DNA of 13,106 nt from Prevotella sp. UBA4341 (lineage in GTDB: Bacteria > Bacteroidota > Bacteroidia > Bacteroidales > Bacteroidaceae): contig DGTH01000148.1 in NCBI GenBank assembly GCA_002393705.1, positions 1-13,106 on the forward strand. Reading direction: 5' to 3'. Of this stretch, positions 6,725-13,106 are shown in pieces (position 1 is the first letter of the stretch; the number at the start of each line of letters is the position of its first letter). The position numbers and the translations under genes were made by a program. A model generated the notes under the pieces. The model saw only the letters and a program-made list of their open reading frames with translations. It was not told the DNA's origin and made no database searches.

Positions 6725-8062
6725 TTATTTTCCCCCCAACTGCTCGATCAGATACTTGGCCACGATGTCCGTCGAGCGGTAAATGTTCTGCGAGAAACCA
6801 TGGTCAAAGTAGTCCTGCAAGACGAGGCAGCTGCCAGGCCAAATCTGGTGGAAACGCTCTCCATAGGTGTAGGGCACGATGCGGTCGCCCGTGCCATGCA
6901 CGATGAGTGCCGGTCCCTGGTACTTGGCTGCTGTCTCGTATATGGGCAGCGTAAAGGCCGTACGTATATAGTTGGCACCCAGTTTCTTGCCGCCGGGCAG
7001 TTCTACGTACTCGCCCGGGTTGAAGGGGTCGTACATCTTGCCGAACGTCTGACCTCTGATGGCATCGTCGCGCAGTACGGCGGCCGGAGCCATGAGTGCA
7101 ACCGCCTTGAAGGCCGGCTGGCCCAGCGCTTCGCTCAGGGTGCCGGCGGTCATGGCTGCCACCACGCCACCTTGCGAGTGGCCCACTATGGCCAAGTCGC
7201 TCACATAGCGCAGGCTGCTTACATACTCCACCACCCGCTTTGCGTCTTCCACCTCGTTGGGGACCGTCATGTCCTGAAACGCGCCCTCGCTCTCGCCGTG
7301 GGCGTTGAAGTCAAAGCGAATGGAGGCTATGCCGTGCGCCTGCAACGTGTCGGCAATGAGTTCAAAGAGCGGGCCCTCTTTGCTTCCGCCGAAACCATGA
7401 CAGAACACCACCATGGGGCATTTCTCCCCTTGCTGCAACTCTGGCTTTTGCACGTAGGCTGCCAGTTTGCCGTGATCGCCGTCTATACTGATGCGCTCGC
7501 CACGCTGGCCTTGAGGTTTCCAGACGCCCGTGGTCAATTCCTTCAGGTACTTATCTACCTTGTAGGTCAGCACGGTCGATAATTTGACCTCGCCGTCGGG
7601 TCCCACCACCACCATCGAGGGTATCCACTCCACGCCGTAGGCCTTGGCTATGTCGGTCTGCTTAAATTTTTTCAGTTCGCTCAACTGTGGGTATGTTATG
7701 CCATACTTCTCTATGGCCTTCTGCCACTCCTTCACATCGGTGTCCATTGATATACCGATAAACTCCACACCGTACTGGCTGTATGACTCATACATGCGCA
7801 CCACCTCTGGAGCATCTTTCCGGCAGTCGGGACACCACGATGCCCAGAAGTCCAAGACCACGGTCTTTCCCTTGGCCAGTTTCGAAAACTTGACTTTCTT
7901 ACCTTCCGGCGTCTGCATCTCAAAGTCGGGGGCCTTTGTTCCCTGACTAATCAGACTGATTGCGTACTTACTGTCCATGTCGCCCTGCGGGCCAAACTGC
8001 GCCTTCGTCGTTACAGTTCCCACCAAGAGGAGGCAAACTGCAAAAAACACTACTTTTCTCAT
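6725..8062 (-). CDS. Exported thioredoxin (TlpA-like) / alpha-beta hydrolase (feruloyl-esterase-like) fusion
   Basis: A 445-residue protein with a signal peptide (1-21, ending TTKAQ), hence probably periplasmic. Residues ~36-178 are a TlpA/AhpC-TSA thioredoxin domain: GTKAPDFEMQTPEGK, FWASWCPDC with the CPDC redox pair (C77, C80), and the cis-Pro region WIPSMVVVGPDG. Residues ~190-445 are a serine hydrolase: HGFGGSKEG (222-230, oxyanion region), RFDFNAHGES (249-258), nucleophile elbow GHSQGG (S296), LMAPAAVLRDDA, YDP, D393 in GTGDRIVP and H421 in DHGF. Ser296/Asp393/His421 form a plausible triad. The hydrolase part resembles the cinnamoyl/feruloyl esterase (Est1E-like) group, but substrates of such enzymes vary. 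The fusion is intact in one frame, with no stop or frameshift. It is the first gene of a unit with the AraC regulator. An independent peroxidase-like or disulfide role for the first domain is possible. Confidence 0.9.
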   Translation of the reverse strand: MRKVVFFAVCLLLVGTVTTKAQFGPQGDMDSKYAISLISQGTKAPDFEMQTPEGKKVKFSKLAKGKTVVLDFWASWCPDCRKDAPEVVRMYESYSQYGVEFIGISMDTDVKEWQKAIEKYGITYPQLSELKKFKQTDIAKAYGVEWIPSMVVVGPDGEVKLSTVLTYKVDKYLKELTTGVWKPQGQRGERISIDGDHGKLAAYVQKPELQQGEKCPMVVFCHGFGGSKEGPLFELIADTLQAHGIASIRFDFNAHGESEGAFQDMTVPNEVEDAKRVVEYVSSLRYVSDLAIVGHSQGGVVAAMTAGTLSEALGQPAFKAVALMAPAAVLRDDAIRGQTFGKMYDPFNPGEYVELPGGKKLGANYIRTAFTLPIYETAAKYQGPALIVHGTGDRIVPYTYGERFHQIWPGSCLVLQDYFDHGFSQNIYRSTDIVAKYLIEQLGGK

Positions 8063-8101
8063 TCGCTACGTTAGTCTTAAACATTGTTGTTATATGAATT
8101 G

Positions 8102-8109
8102 CAAAATTA
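8102..8109 (-). promoter_or_regulatory. -7 box for the thioredoxin-hydrolase gene
   Basis: On the minus strand this reads TAATTTTG, an exact TAnnTTTG, about 40 nt before the ATG at 8062. I see no TTTG/TTG at the -33 distance, so the promoter may be weak or need an activator. Confidence 0.5.
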
Positions 8110-8225
8110 CACATTTCACCGCACTTCTCTTTACTTTGCGCCTCAGTTTTATGAAAGTTTAGTAATAAAAAGACGATAGCAATATGTAATTTATATACTG
8201 GAGTTTTTTATTTTTCTTGCAAAAA

Positions 8226-8292
8226 TGCCACACTTGCAACACACGTTGAGAGTCAGAGAGTTGCGCGTGGCATTATGGTGGCAAGTGTGGCA
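8226..8292. repeat. 12-bp perfect inverted repeat with 43-bp spacer
   Basis: TGCCACACTTGC at 8226-8237 is the exact reverse complement of GCAAGTGTGGCA at 8281-8292. The right arm overlaps the 9-bp direct repeat described separately. Confidence 0.85.
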
Positions 8293-8295
8293 AGT
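8278..8295 (+). repeat. 9-bp direct tandem repeat GTGGCAAGT x2
   Basis: GTGGCAAGT occurs back to back at 8278-8286 and 8287-8295. GTGGCA also occurs at 8267-8272, and TGCCA at 8226-8230 on the opposite strand. Confidence 0.85.
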
Positions 8296-8315
8296 CAGCA
8301 AATGTAGCACTTTCG

Positions 8316-8449
8316 GTTCCGCAGGCACACTTTGTTCCACAATGTGGCACACTTTGGGTCGTCAATGTGGCACCTTTAGGAATGTTCCACCCCATGGAAC
8401 AAGTTGTTCCACCCCATGGAATAAACTGTTCCACCCCATGGAACTTTCT
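8316..8449. repeat. Degenerate array of ~22-bp units, each with a GTTCC...GG(A/C)AC dyad
   Basis: Three clean units begin at 8384, 8406 and 8428, a period of exactly 22 bp. Each opens with GTTCCACCCCATGGAA, and the first and third are full GTTCCACCCCATGGAAC, a hairpin with 6-bp arms and a 5-nt loop. To the left are divergent units of the same shape: GTTCCACAATGTGGCAC at 8334-8350, a decayed one at 8357-8373 and a shortened one at 8316-8328. GGCACACTTTG repeats at 8324-8334 and 8346-8356 (again 22 bp), and CAATGTGGCAC at 8340-8350 and 8363-8373. It is not a CRISPR, because there are no unique spacers of constant size. A regulatory array, a VNTR or a mobile-element remnant are all possible. Confidence 0.85.
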
Positions 8450-8450
8450 T

Positions 8451-8464
8451 AAAGTGGCCACTTT
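8451..8464. repeat. Perfect 14-bp palindrome AAAGTGGCCACTTT
   Basis: The sequence equals its own reverse complement and directly follows the 22-bp array. It is a plausible dimeric-regulator site. Its half site AGTGGCC resembles the GTGGCA words of the preceding repeats. Confidence 0.8.
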
Positions 8465-8634
8465 GACTGGCGGAAAGGTGCCATTTTCACAGAAAATGAA
8501 CCCTTCTTAGCTATTCTCGTACCTTGCATCTCGTACCTCCGAAAATTTCAACTTATTTTTGCATGTTACTTAGTAGTTTTCTTAAATGATGTTGAAAAAA
8601 CAGTTCAGACATACAATGTTCGGAGGATTTTCGT

Positions 8635-8642
8635 TACTTTTG
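8635..8642 (+). promoter_or_regulatory. -7 box for the isomerase-like gene
   Basis: TACTTTTG (exact TAnnTTTG) lies 19 nt before the ATG at 8662. No good -33 TTTG is seen; TTCGGAGG (8619-8626), the right arm of an 8-bp inverted repeat, occupies the spacer. A second exact box, TATTTTTG, lies at 8554-8561 and could be an upstream promoter. Confidence 0.55.
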
Positions 8643-8661
8643 CATCCAAGATTCACAGCAC

Positions 8662-9798
8662 ATGAAACCAATAGCCATTTATACCCTTACATCAGAGCTG
8701 CACGATGCTCAAGCCGTGGCAGCCACATCTAACGAATTTCTTGACAGTCTCCAGATTAACTACGAGCTGCGAGGCACCGACTATGCCGACTACGGCACCC
8801 ACACGCTCGACCTCATCTACGTCCGGACGGGTGGTACAGAGGGAATCTTCCTCAGACTGCTGCCCCAGCTACTGGCGCAGAGCCAAAGGCCGTTCTATCT
8901 GCTCACCTCAGGCAAGAGCAACTCGCTGGCAGCCTCCATGGAGATTCTTTCCTATCTCCACCAGCAGGGCTACAAGGGCGAAATCATCCATGGCAACGGC
9001 GAGTATATACATAATAGAATATGTATCTTGTCAAAAAGCGCCAAGGCGCGCCAGCGCTTGCAGGGCATTCGCCTCGGTGTCATCGGCCAACCTTCTGACT
9101 GGCTCATTGCCAGCCATGCCGACAAGGACGCGCTGCACCGACGCCTCGGTATAGAACTGGTGGATATACCCATTGAGGAACTGCTGACCTCACCCCATCT
9201 ACCTGATTTACGTTGCGCTTTGCGCTCCATCGTTCAGCAACATCGCCTACAGGGCTTCACCCTGCGCTGCTTCGACCTGCTCACCGCTCTGCACGACACG
9301 GGGTGCATGGCTTTGGCACAACTGAATGCTGAGGGAATAGTGGCTGGCTGCGAGGGCGACGTGCCAGCCCTCATCTCCATGAGCATCGTCAATGCCCTCT
9401 TGGACATCAGCGGCTTCCAGGCCAACCCGTCGAACATCGACATAGAGCAGGGCACGATAACCTTTGCCCACTGCACCATTCCGCTCAACATGGTAGAGCG
9501 CTACGAACTGGATACTCATTTCGAGTCAGGCATTGGTGTTGCCGTTCGGGGCTTCATGAAGACCGGCCCCGTCACCGTCTTCAAAGTATCAGGCGACCTG
9601 CAACGCTGCTTCATAGCCGAAGGCGAACTACTCTGTAACGAGTCAAGGCCCGACCTCTGCCGCACCCAACAGGTCATCCGGCTCGCCAACCCTGCCGATG
9701 CCAATTATTTCCTTACCCGCCCCATTGGCAACCACCACATCATCATGCCCGGATGCCAAAAAACATTATTGGAGGAAATAACACAACTGAAAGACTAA
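8662..9798 (+). CDS. L-fucose/L-arabinose isomerase-fold protein of unknown substrate
   Basis: A 378-residue soluble protein without signal peptide or TM segments. The general form is that of sugar isomerases of the FucI/AraA fold: an N-terminal Rossmann-like half (YVRTGGTEGIFLRLLPQLL, 53-71; LLTSGKSNSLAAS, 80-92; GIRLGVIGQPSDWLIAS, 135-151) and a C-terminal half with AGCEGDVPALISM (228-240), DIEQGTITFAHCTIPL (260-275) and HFESG. E231 or D233 and H270 are candidate metal ligands by analogy, but I cannot confirm them. Known relatives isomerise aldoses to ketoses; at under 400 residues it is shorter than FucI (about 590) and AraA (about 500). It stands alone with its own promoter. No sugar kinase, aldolase or transporter is adjacent, so its pathway is unknown. 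An AT-rich patch with ATA and AGA codons lies near 9004-9026. Confidence 0.7.
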   Translation: MKPIAIYTLTSELHDAQAVAATSNEFLDSLQINYELRGTDYADYGTHTLDLIYVRTGGTEGIFLRLLPQLLAQSQRPFYLLTSGKSNSLAASMEILSYLHQQGYKGEIIHGNGEYIHNRICILSKSAKARQRLQGIRLGVIGQPSDWLIASHADKDALHRRLGIELVDIPIEELLTSPHLPDLRCALRSIVQQHRLQGFTLRCFDLLTALHDTGCMALAQLNAEGIVAGCEGDVPALISMSIVNALLDISGFQANPSNIDIEQGTITFAHCTIPLNMVERYELDTHFESGIGVAVRGFMKTGPVTVFKVSGDLQRCFIAEGELLCNESRPDLCRTQQVIRLANPADANYFLTRPIGNHHIIMPGCQKTLLEEITQLKD

Positions 9799-9822
9799 AC
9801 AAGACCAGTTTGTTTGTTTTTT
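9797..9822 (+). terminator. Weak A-T-rich intrinsic terminator
   Basis: AAACAA (9797-9802, starting inside the stop codon) pairs with TTGTTT (9810-9815) across a 7-nt loop, followed after one G by six T (9817-9822). The stem is weak, so termination may be partial. Confidence 0.35.
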
Positions 9823-9908
9823 CCTTAAATATTACTAATATTTCATGTTTTAACAAGATAAGACACGCCACACGAAATAAAGAACGTCGGAATACACGAA
9901 AAAATGTT

Positions 9909-9916
9909 TACTTTTG
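9909..9916 (+). promoter_or_regulatory. -7 box for the AraC-GNAT-ketosynthase operon
   Basis: TACTTTTG (exact TAnnTTTG) lies 38 nt before the ATG at 9955. No TTTG/TTG is seen at the -33 distance. Any start upstream of this box, such as the in-frame ATG at 9904, would not be in the transcript. Confidence 0.55.
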
Positions 9917-9954
9917 CACCCCAAAAGAGCGTGATAACAAATTCTTCTATTAAA

Positions 9955-10923
9955 ATGAATACAGGATACGCACAAAGCGACGTTTACCAGACCAACGAAC
10001 ATACGTTGGTAAGGAACAGTCGTGAGGGGATGTTGAAACTGGACGACGAGGTGATATTCATTAAGAACCTACACGAGATTCCCGTCATGGCTAATCAGGC
10101 TGTGCGCATTGGCTACAACGCCGTGGTACACTGTTTACGTGGACGTATAGAGATGGAGATTGGCGGTGCGTTATCGACCGAGGGCGCGTTAGCACAGCGA
10201 CAGAAAATCAAGGCCCAGGCCGGCGAACTGCTGCTGCTACCTGCCAACAAACTCATGCAGCCCATGATGGTAAGTACCGACGTAGAGGTGGCCATCCTGT
10301 TGGTTTCCGACAAGGTGCTGCGCGAAGTACTGGGACCGCAGATTAACCTGTGGAACCGAGCCATGTTCCTGGACGAAATATACGTCATTGACGGCGGGTT
10401 GTGGAGCAAAGGTGCCGACAGCTACGCCAGGACATTTTTTCAAGACATCAACGGCGATAAGAAGTTTAAGCTGTTTCGTGAACTGGTGCTCTCGTTTCTG
10501 CGTACGTTATTCCTGATGATTTGCGAAATGCTGATGAGACAAAACGTGTCAGCAGAAAGCAGCGCTCCCCACCCTACGGCTTCGACTTCGGGAGAGAAGA
10601 GCATCTTCGACCGGTTTATGCTGCTGCTGTCACAGGAACAAAAAAAACGACAACGGGTAAGCTACTACGCCTCGAAACTGAACATTACGCCCAAATACCT
10701 TTCAACGGTATGCAGAGAGGTAAGCGGAAAGTCGCCCATACGCTGGATTACCGAGAGCGTGATGGAGGACATATACCAACTGCTGCATAACACGGACATG
10801 AGCATAAAGGAGATTTCCAACAAGCTGGGATTTCCCAATTCATCGTTCTTTGGACAGTATTTCAAGGAAGAAGCTGGCATAACGCCTTTAGAATATAGGA
10901 ACAAAAGCAGGCAGTTAGGATGA
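9955..10923 (+). CDS. AraC-family transcriptional regulator with N-terminal cupin-like domain
   Basis: A 322-residue protein. Residues ~25-165 form the beta-rich sensor region (IFIKNLHEIPV, GYNAVVHCLRGRIEMEIGG and AGELLLLPAN, a cupin-like strand pattern). Residues ~215-318 form the AraC HTH pair: VSYYASKLNITPKYLSTVCR (235-254) and SIKEISNKLGFPNSSFFGQY (283-302), then the GITPLEYR tail. A helical segment (~172-197) and a Ser/Thr-rich linker (199-213) join them. I chose ATG 9955 because the earlier in-frame ATG (9904) precedes the -7 box at 9909-9916. The stop overlaps the GNAT gene by 4 bp (ATGA), so it probably controls, and is made with, the acyltransferase and ketosynthase. The ligand is not known. 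Confidence 0.86.
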   Translation: MNTGYAQSDVYQTNEHTLVRNSREGMLKLDDEVIFIKNLHEIPVMANQAVRIGYNAVVHCLRGRIEMEIGGALSTEGALAQRQKIKAQAGELLLLPANKLMQPMMVSTDVEVAILLVSDKVLREVLGPQINLWNRAMFLDEIYVIDGGLWSKGADSYARTFFQDINGDKKFKLFRELVLSFLRTLFLMICEMLMRQNVSAESSAPHPTASTSGEKSIFDRFMLLLSQEQKKRQRVSYYASKLNITPKYLSTVCREVSGKSPIRWITESVMEDIYQLLHNTDMSIKEISNKLGFPNSSFFGQYFKEEAGITPLEYRNKSRQLG

Positions 10924-12059
10924 AGATAGAGGTAAGAAAGGTGCTGAGCCAAAACGACATGGACGACTTCGTCAAGCTGCCCAGACTCATATATAAGGGC
11001 GTGGCGCAATACGTGCCCGACATGGAGAGTGACACCCGAGGACTCTTCAGACGCGAAACCAACCCGGGACTGGATTTCTCCTATATTCAGGCTTTCGTAG
11101 CCTACGGCGATGGTAAGCCCGTAGGCAGGATAGTGGGCATAGTAAACCGCAAGGCCAACAAGAAATGGAACACCCACAAAGTACGTTTTTCGCTGATAGA
11201 ATTTATTGACGACGAGCGCGTGTCAAGCGGTCTGATAGAGGCTGTAAGCCACTGGGGCGCATCAATGGGCATGGACCACATAGAAGGGCCGTTGGGCATT
11301 ACCGACTTAGATAAAGAAGGAATGCTCGTCGAGGACTTCGAGCTTGCAGGCTCCATGACGGCCATCTACAACCCCGACTACTACCCCCGCCACATGGAGG
11401 CTCTGGGATTTGAGAAGGAGGTTGACTGGCTGCAGGTGCGCATCAGCATACCCAAGGAGGTGCCGGCAAAGTACGCAAGGGTGGCACAATACCTGCGCGA
11501 GAGTGCCGGACTACATGTGAAGAAATACACCTCAAAGGAACTGATGGACAGCAAAGGCCACGAAGTGTTTGCTCTGTTCAACGAGGCCTACAAGCCCATC
11601 TTCGGTTTCTCGGAGCTATCGGCCGAGCAGATAGACTATTTTCTAAAGCACTACCTCACACTGATAGACACACGTCTCATTCCCGTAGTGGAGAATGACA
11701 AGGGTGAGCTAGTAGGAGCAGCCGTCACCATGGTCAGTCTGGCAGAGGCCATGCAGAAAGCCGGCGGCACGTTGTGGCCCACGGGGTGGTGGCACCTGCT
11801 GAAGGCGCTGAAGCTGAAGCATGCCGACCACGTGGAGATGTTGCTCATAGCCGTCAGACCCGACCTACAGGGCCTGGGCGTGAACGCGCTGTTCTTTGAC
11901 GATTTAATACCTATTTATAATAAGTGTGGCATCAGCTGGGCGGAGACGGGCCCCCAGTTGGAGGACAACGTGCGGGAACTCTCGCAGTGGAAACCGCTCA
12001 ATCCGCAGTACGTGAAACGCAGAAGATGCTACACGAAAGCAATAAGTGACAAGCATTAA
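10920..12059 (+). CDS. GNAT-superfamily N-acyltransferase (YghO-like, two-domain)
   Basis: A 379-residue cytoplasmic protein without signal peptide. The N-terminal half (~1-180) contains FVAYGDGKPVGRIVGIVNR (59-77), a GNAT beta-strand pattern, and GPLGITDLDKEGMLVEDF (123-140) with YNPDYYPRHMEALGFEKEVDW (150-170). The C-terminal half has LVGAAVTM (264-271) and the acyl-CoA-binding-like turn VRPDLQGLGVNALFF (312-326). This layout resembles the E. coli YghO group and, more loosely, the bacterial ceramide synthases, which are also GNAT proteins; sphingolipid N-acylation is therefore one hypothesis. The gene overlaps the AraC regulator (ATGA) and lies 20 bp before a beta-ketoacyl-ACP synthase gene, so an acyl-lipid role is favoured over small-molecule acetylation. 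The substrate is not proven. Confidence 0.78.
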   Translation: MKIEVRKVLSQNDMDDFVKLPRLIYKGVAQYVPDMESDTRGLFRRETNPGLDFSYIQAFVAYGDGKPVGRIVGIVNRKANKKWNTHKVRFSLIEFIDDERVSSGLIEAVSHWGASMGMDHIEGPLGITDLDKEGMLVEDFELAGSMTAIYNPDYYPRHMEALGFEKEVDWLQVRISIPKEVPAKYARVAQYLRESAGLHVKKYTSKELMDSKGHEVFALFNEAYKPIFGFSELSAEQIDYFLKHYLTLIDTRLIPVVENDKGELVGAAVTMVSLAEAMQKAGGTLWPTGWWHLLKALKLKHADHVEMLLIAVRPDLQGLGVNALFFDDLIPIYNKCGISWAETGPQLEDNVRELSQWKPLNPQYVKRRRCYTKAISDKH

Positions 12060-12079
12060 GAAAAAAACTTTATAAATAC

Positions 12080-13106
12080 ATGGAAAGAAAAGTAGTAATT
12101 ACAGGAATGGGTATCTGGTCGTGCATCGGCACGACGCTCGACGAGGTGCGCCAGTCCTTGTTTGAGGGGCGCAGCGGCATCGTGTTCAGTCAGGAGCGCA
12201 AGGATGCCGGTTTCCGGTCGCCCATCTGCGGCAACGTGCCGCATCCTGACTTAAAGAAAATGCTGAGCAGAAACGTGCGCCAGATGATGCCTGAGGAGGC
12301 GCAGTATGCCTACGTGGCCACGCTGCAGGCTCTGGAACAGGCTCGGTTGACGCAGGATTATATAGACTCGCACGAGGTGGGCATCATCTATGGCAACGAT
12401 TCGGTAGCCGAATCGACGATGGTGGCCATGGACAAGTTCCGTCAAGCTGGCTCCACGGCCGCCTGTGGCAGCGGAGCCATCTTCCAGTCAATGAACTCGA
12501 CAGTGACGATGAACCTGGCCACGCTGTTCCACCTGAAAGGCATCAACCTGACGGCTTCAGCTGCCTGTGCCAGTGGTTCGCAGTCGCTGGGCCTGGGCTT
12601 CCTGCTCATCAAGAACGGTCTGCAGGACTGCATCGTCTGCGGTGGAGCAGAGGAAAACAACATGTACGGCATTGCCTCGTTTGACGCGCTGCAAACCTTC
12701 TCTACACGCATCAGCGAGCCTACGAAGGCCAGCCGGCCCTTTGACCGTGACAGAGACGGACTCGTACCCAGCGGTGGAGCGGCAACGCTCATCATTGAAA
12801 GCTACGAGCACGCAGTAAAGCGTGGGGCACCCATCCTGGCTGAGATTGTAGGCTGGGGCTTCTCGGGCAACGGCGACCACATCTCTACGCCCAACGTCGA
12901 GGGGCCTGCCCGCTCGCTGCTGCGCTGTTTAGAGAGTGCAGGCGTCAACCTCAAGGACATCGGCTACGTCAACGCCCATGCCACCTCAACGCCCATCGGC
13001 GACAGCCGCGAAGCGGAAGCCATTGCCCGTGTGTTTGGCGACTACCGCGTTCCCGTCACCTCAACAAAGAGCCTGACGGGTCACGAAATGTGGATGGCCG
13101 GGGCTT
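12080..13106 (+). CDS. Beta-ketoacyl-ACP synthase, FabB/FabF-like (3' truncated)
   Basis: The frame is open to the window end: 342 complete codons of an expected ~400. It condenses malonyl-ACP with an acyl-ACP in fatty-acid-type chain elongation (cytoplasm). The motifs are KVVITGMG at the start, catalytic Cys163 in SAACASGS, CGGAEEN, RPFDRDRDGLVPSGGAA, His300 in NAHATSTPIGD, K330 in STKSLTGH and His335. Cys163 has the E. coli FabB/FabF number, and TKSLTGH matches FabB more than FabF (TKSMTGH). Two differences from the housekeeping enzymes are visible: HATSTP instead of HGTSTP, and GHEMWMAGA instead of GHSLGAAG. It may therefore be a specialised ketosynthase. It lies 20 bp after the GNAT gene in the AraC-led operon. 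Confidence 0.95.
   Translation, partial: MERKVVITGMGIWSCIGTTLDEVRQSLFEGRSGIVFSQERKDAGFRSPICGNVPHPDLKKMLSRNVRQMMPEEAQYAYVATLQALEQARLTQDYIDSHEVGIIYGNDSVAESTMVAMDKFRQAGSTAACGSGAIFQSMNSTVTMNLATLFHLKGINLTASAACASGSQSLGLGFLLIKNGLQDCIVCGGAEENNMYGIASFDALQTFSTRISEPTKASRPFDRDRDGLVPSGGAATLIIESYEHAVKRGAPILAEIVGWGFSGNGDHISTPNVEGPARSLLRCLESAGVNLKDIGYVNAHATSTPIGDSREAEAIARVFGDYRVPVTSTKSLTGHEMWMAGA

Larger units (their letters stand above)
8063..8661. other. 599-bp divergent intergenic region with repeats and promoters
   Basis: The gap between the divergent hydrolase-fusion and isomerase-like genes holds no convincing gene; small overlapping ORFs on both strands follow the repeats. From left to right it contains a minus-strand -7 box (8102-8109) and an AT-rich stretch (~8150-8222). 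A repeat-rich, GC-richer block follows (8226-8464). An AT-rich stretch with -7-like boxes at 8554-8561 and 8635-8642 completes it. CCTCCGAA (8536-8543) and TTCGGAGG (8619-8626) form an 8-bp inverted repeat flanking the second half, and the right copy lies just upstream of the -7 box. Confidence 0.8.

Noticed and set aside
6800..7582. Long plus-strand ORF (260 codons)
   Set aside because: It lies opposite the thioredoxin-hydrolase gene, whose catalytic motifs are certain; no recognisable protein features.
8316..8449. CRISPR array
   Set aside because: The units are contiguous at 22 bp with only ~5 bp between dyads, there are no unique spacers of 25-40 bp, and no cas gene is present.
8225..8461. 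Small ORFs on both strands of the intergenic repeats (75 and 62 codons)
   Set aside because: Their sequences merely translate the short repeats (Cys/Trp/His-rich), and no start signal or family is seen. A small protein is not excluded but not supported.
9904..9957. ATG at 9904 as start of the cupin-AraC gene
   Set aside because: It precedes the TACTTTTG box at 9909-9916, so it would be outside the transcript from that promoter. ATG 9955 is preferred.

Overview
The window looks like chromosomal DNA of a Bacteroidales bacterium, most probably a Prevotellaceae member. Supporting signs are exact Bacteroidetes -7 boxes (TAnnTTTG) ahead of several genes, A-rich leaders with little Shine-Dalgarno signal, a BspA-type leucine-rich repeat protein, a DUF4465-type secreted protein with the 'LDGRRV..PQKGVYIVNGKKVV' tail common in Prevotella and Bacteroides, and AraC-type regulators. 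I see no rRNA, tRNA, CRISPR, insertion sequence or phage gene.

Layout. (1) 1-1539 (+): 3' part of a secreted protein made of two nearly identical DUF4465-like units. Its stop codon runs into a short 9/18-bp tandem repeat and then a strong hairpin terminator that overlaps the next promoter. (2) 1676-3744 (+): a two-gene, ATGA-coupled lipid module, a CDP-alcohol phosphatidyltransferase-like enzyme with a degenerate active-site motif and a multi-TM LPG-synthase-TM/flippase-like protein. (3) 3770-8062 (-): four genes read leftward in two transcription units. First come a thioredoxin/serine-hydrolase fusion and a cupin-less AraC regulator (2 bp apart). Then, from their own promoter, come a TPR-TM histidine-kinase-like protein without the phospho-accepting His and a BspA-like LRR protein. 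(4) 8063-8661: a 599-bp divergent intergenic region with a degenerate array of about 22-bp dyad repeats, other short repeats and a perfect 14-bp palindrome. (5) 8662-13106 (+): an L-fucose-isomerase-fold protein, then a probable operon of a cupin-AraC regulator, a YghO-like GNAT acyltransferase (ATGA overlap) and a FabB-like beta-ketoacyl-ACP synthase cut by the window end.

How the genes may work together. Two blocks point to envelope lipids: the CDP-alcohol transferase/flippase pair and the AraC-GNAT-ketosynthase operon. The second could make an N-acylated lipid (amino-lipid or sphingolipid type), but this is inference. The minus-strand block combines a probable periplasmic redox/esterase fusion with regulators and a secreted LRR protein. 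The features most worth checking are the thioredoxin-esterase fusion, the H-to-A kinase, the D-to-G phosphatidyltransferase and the repeat array at 8316-8449.
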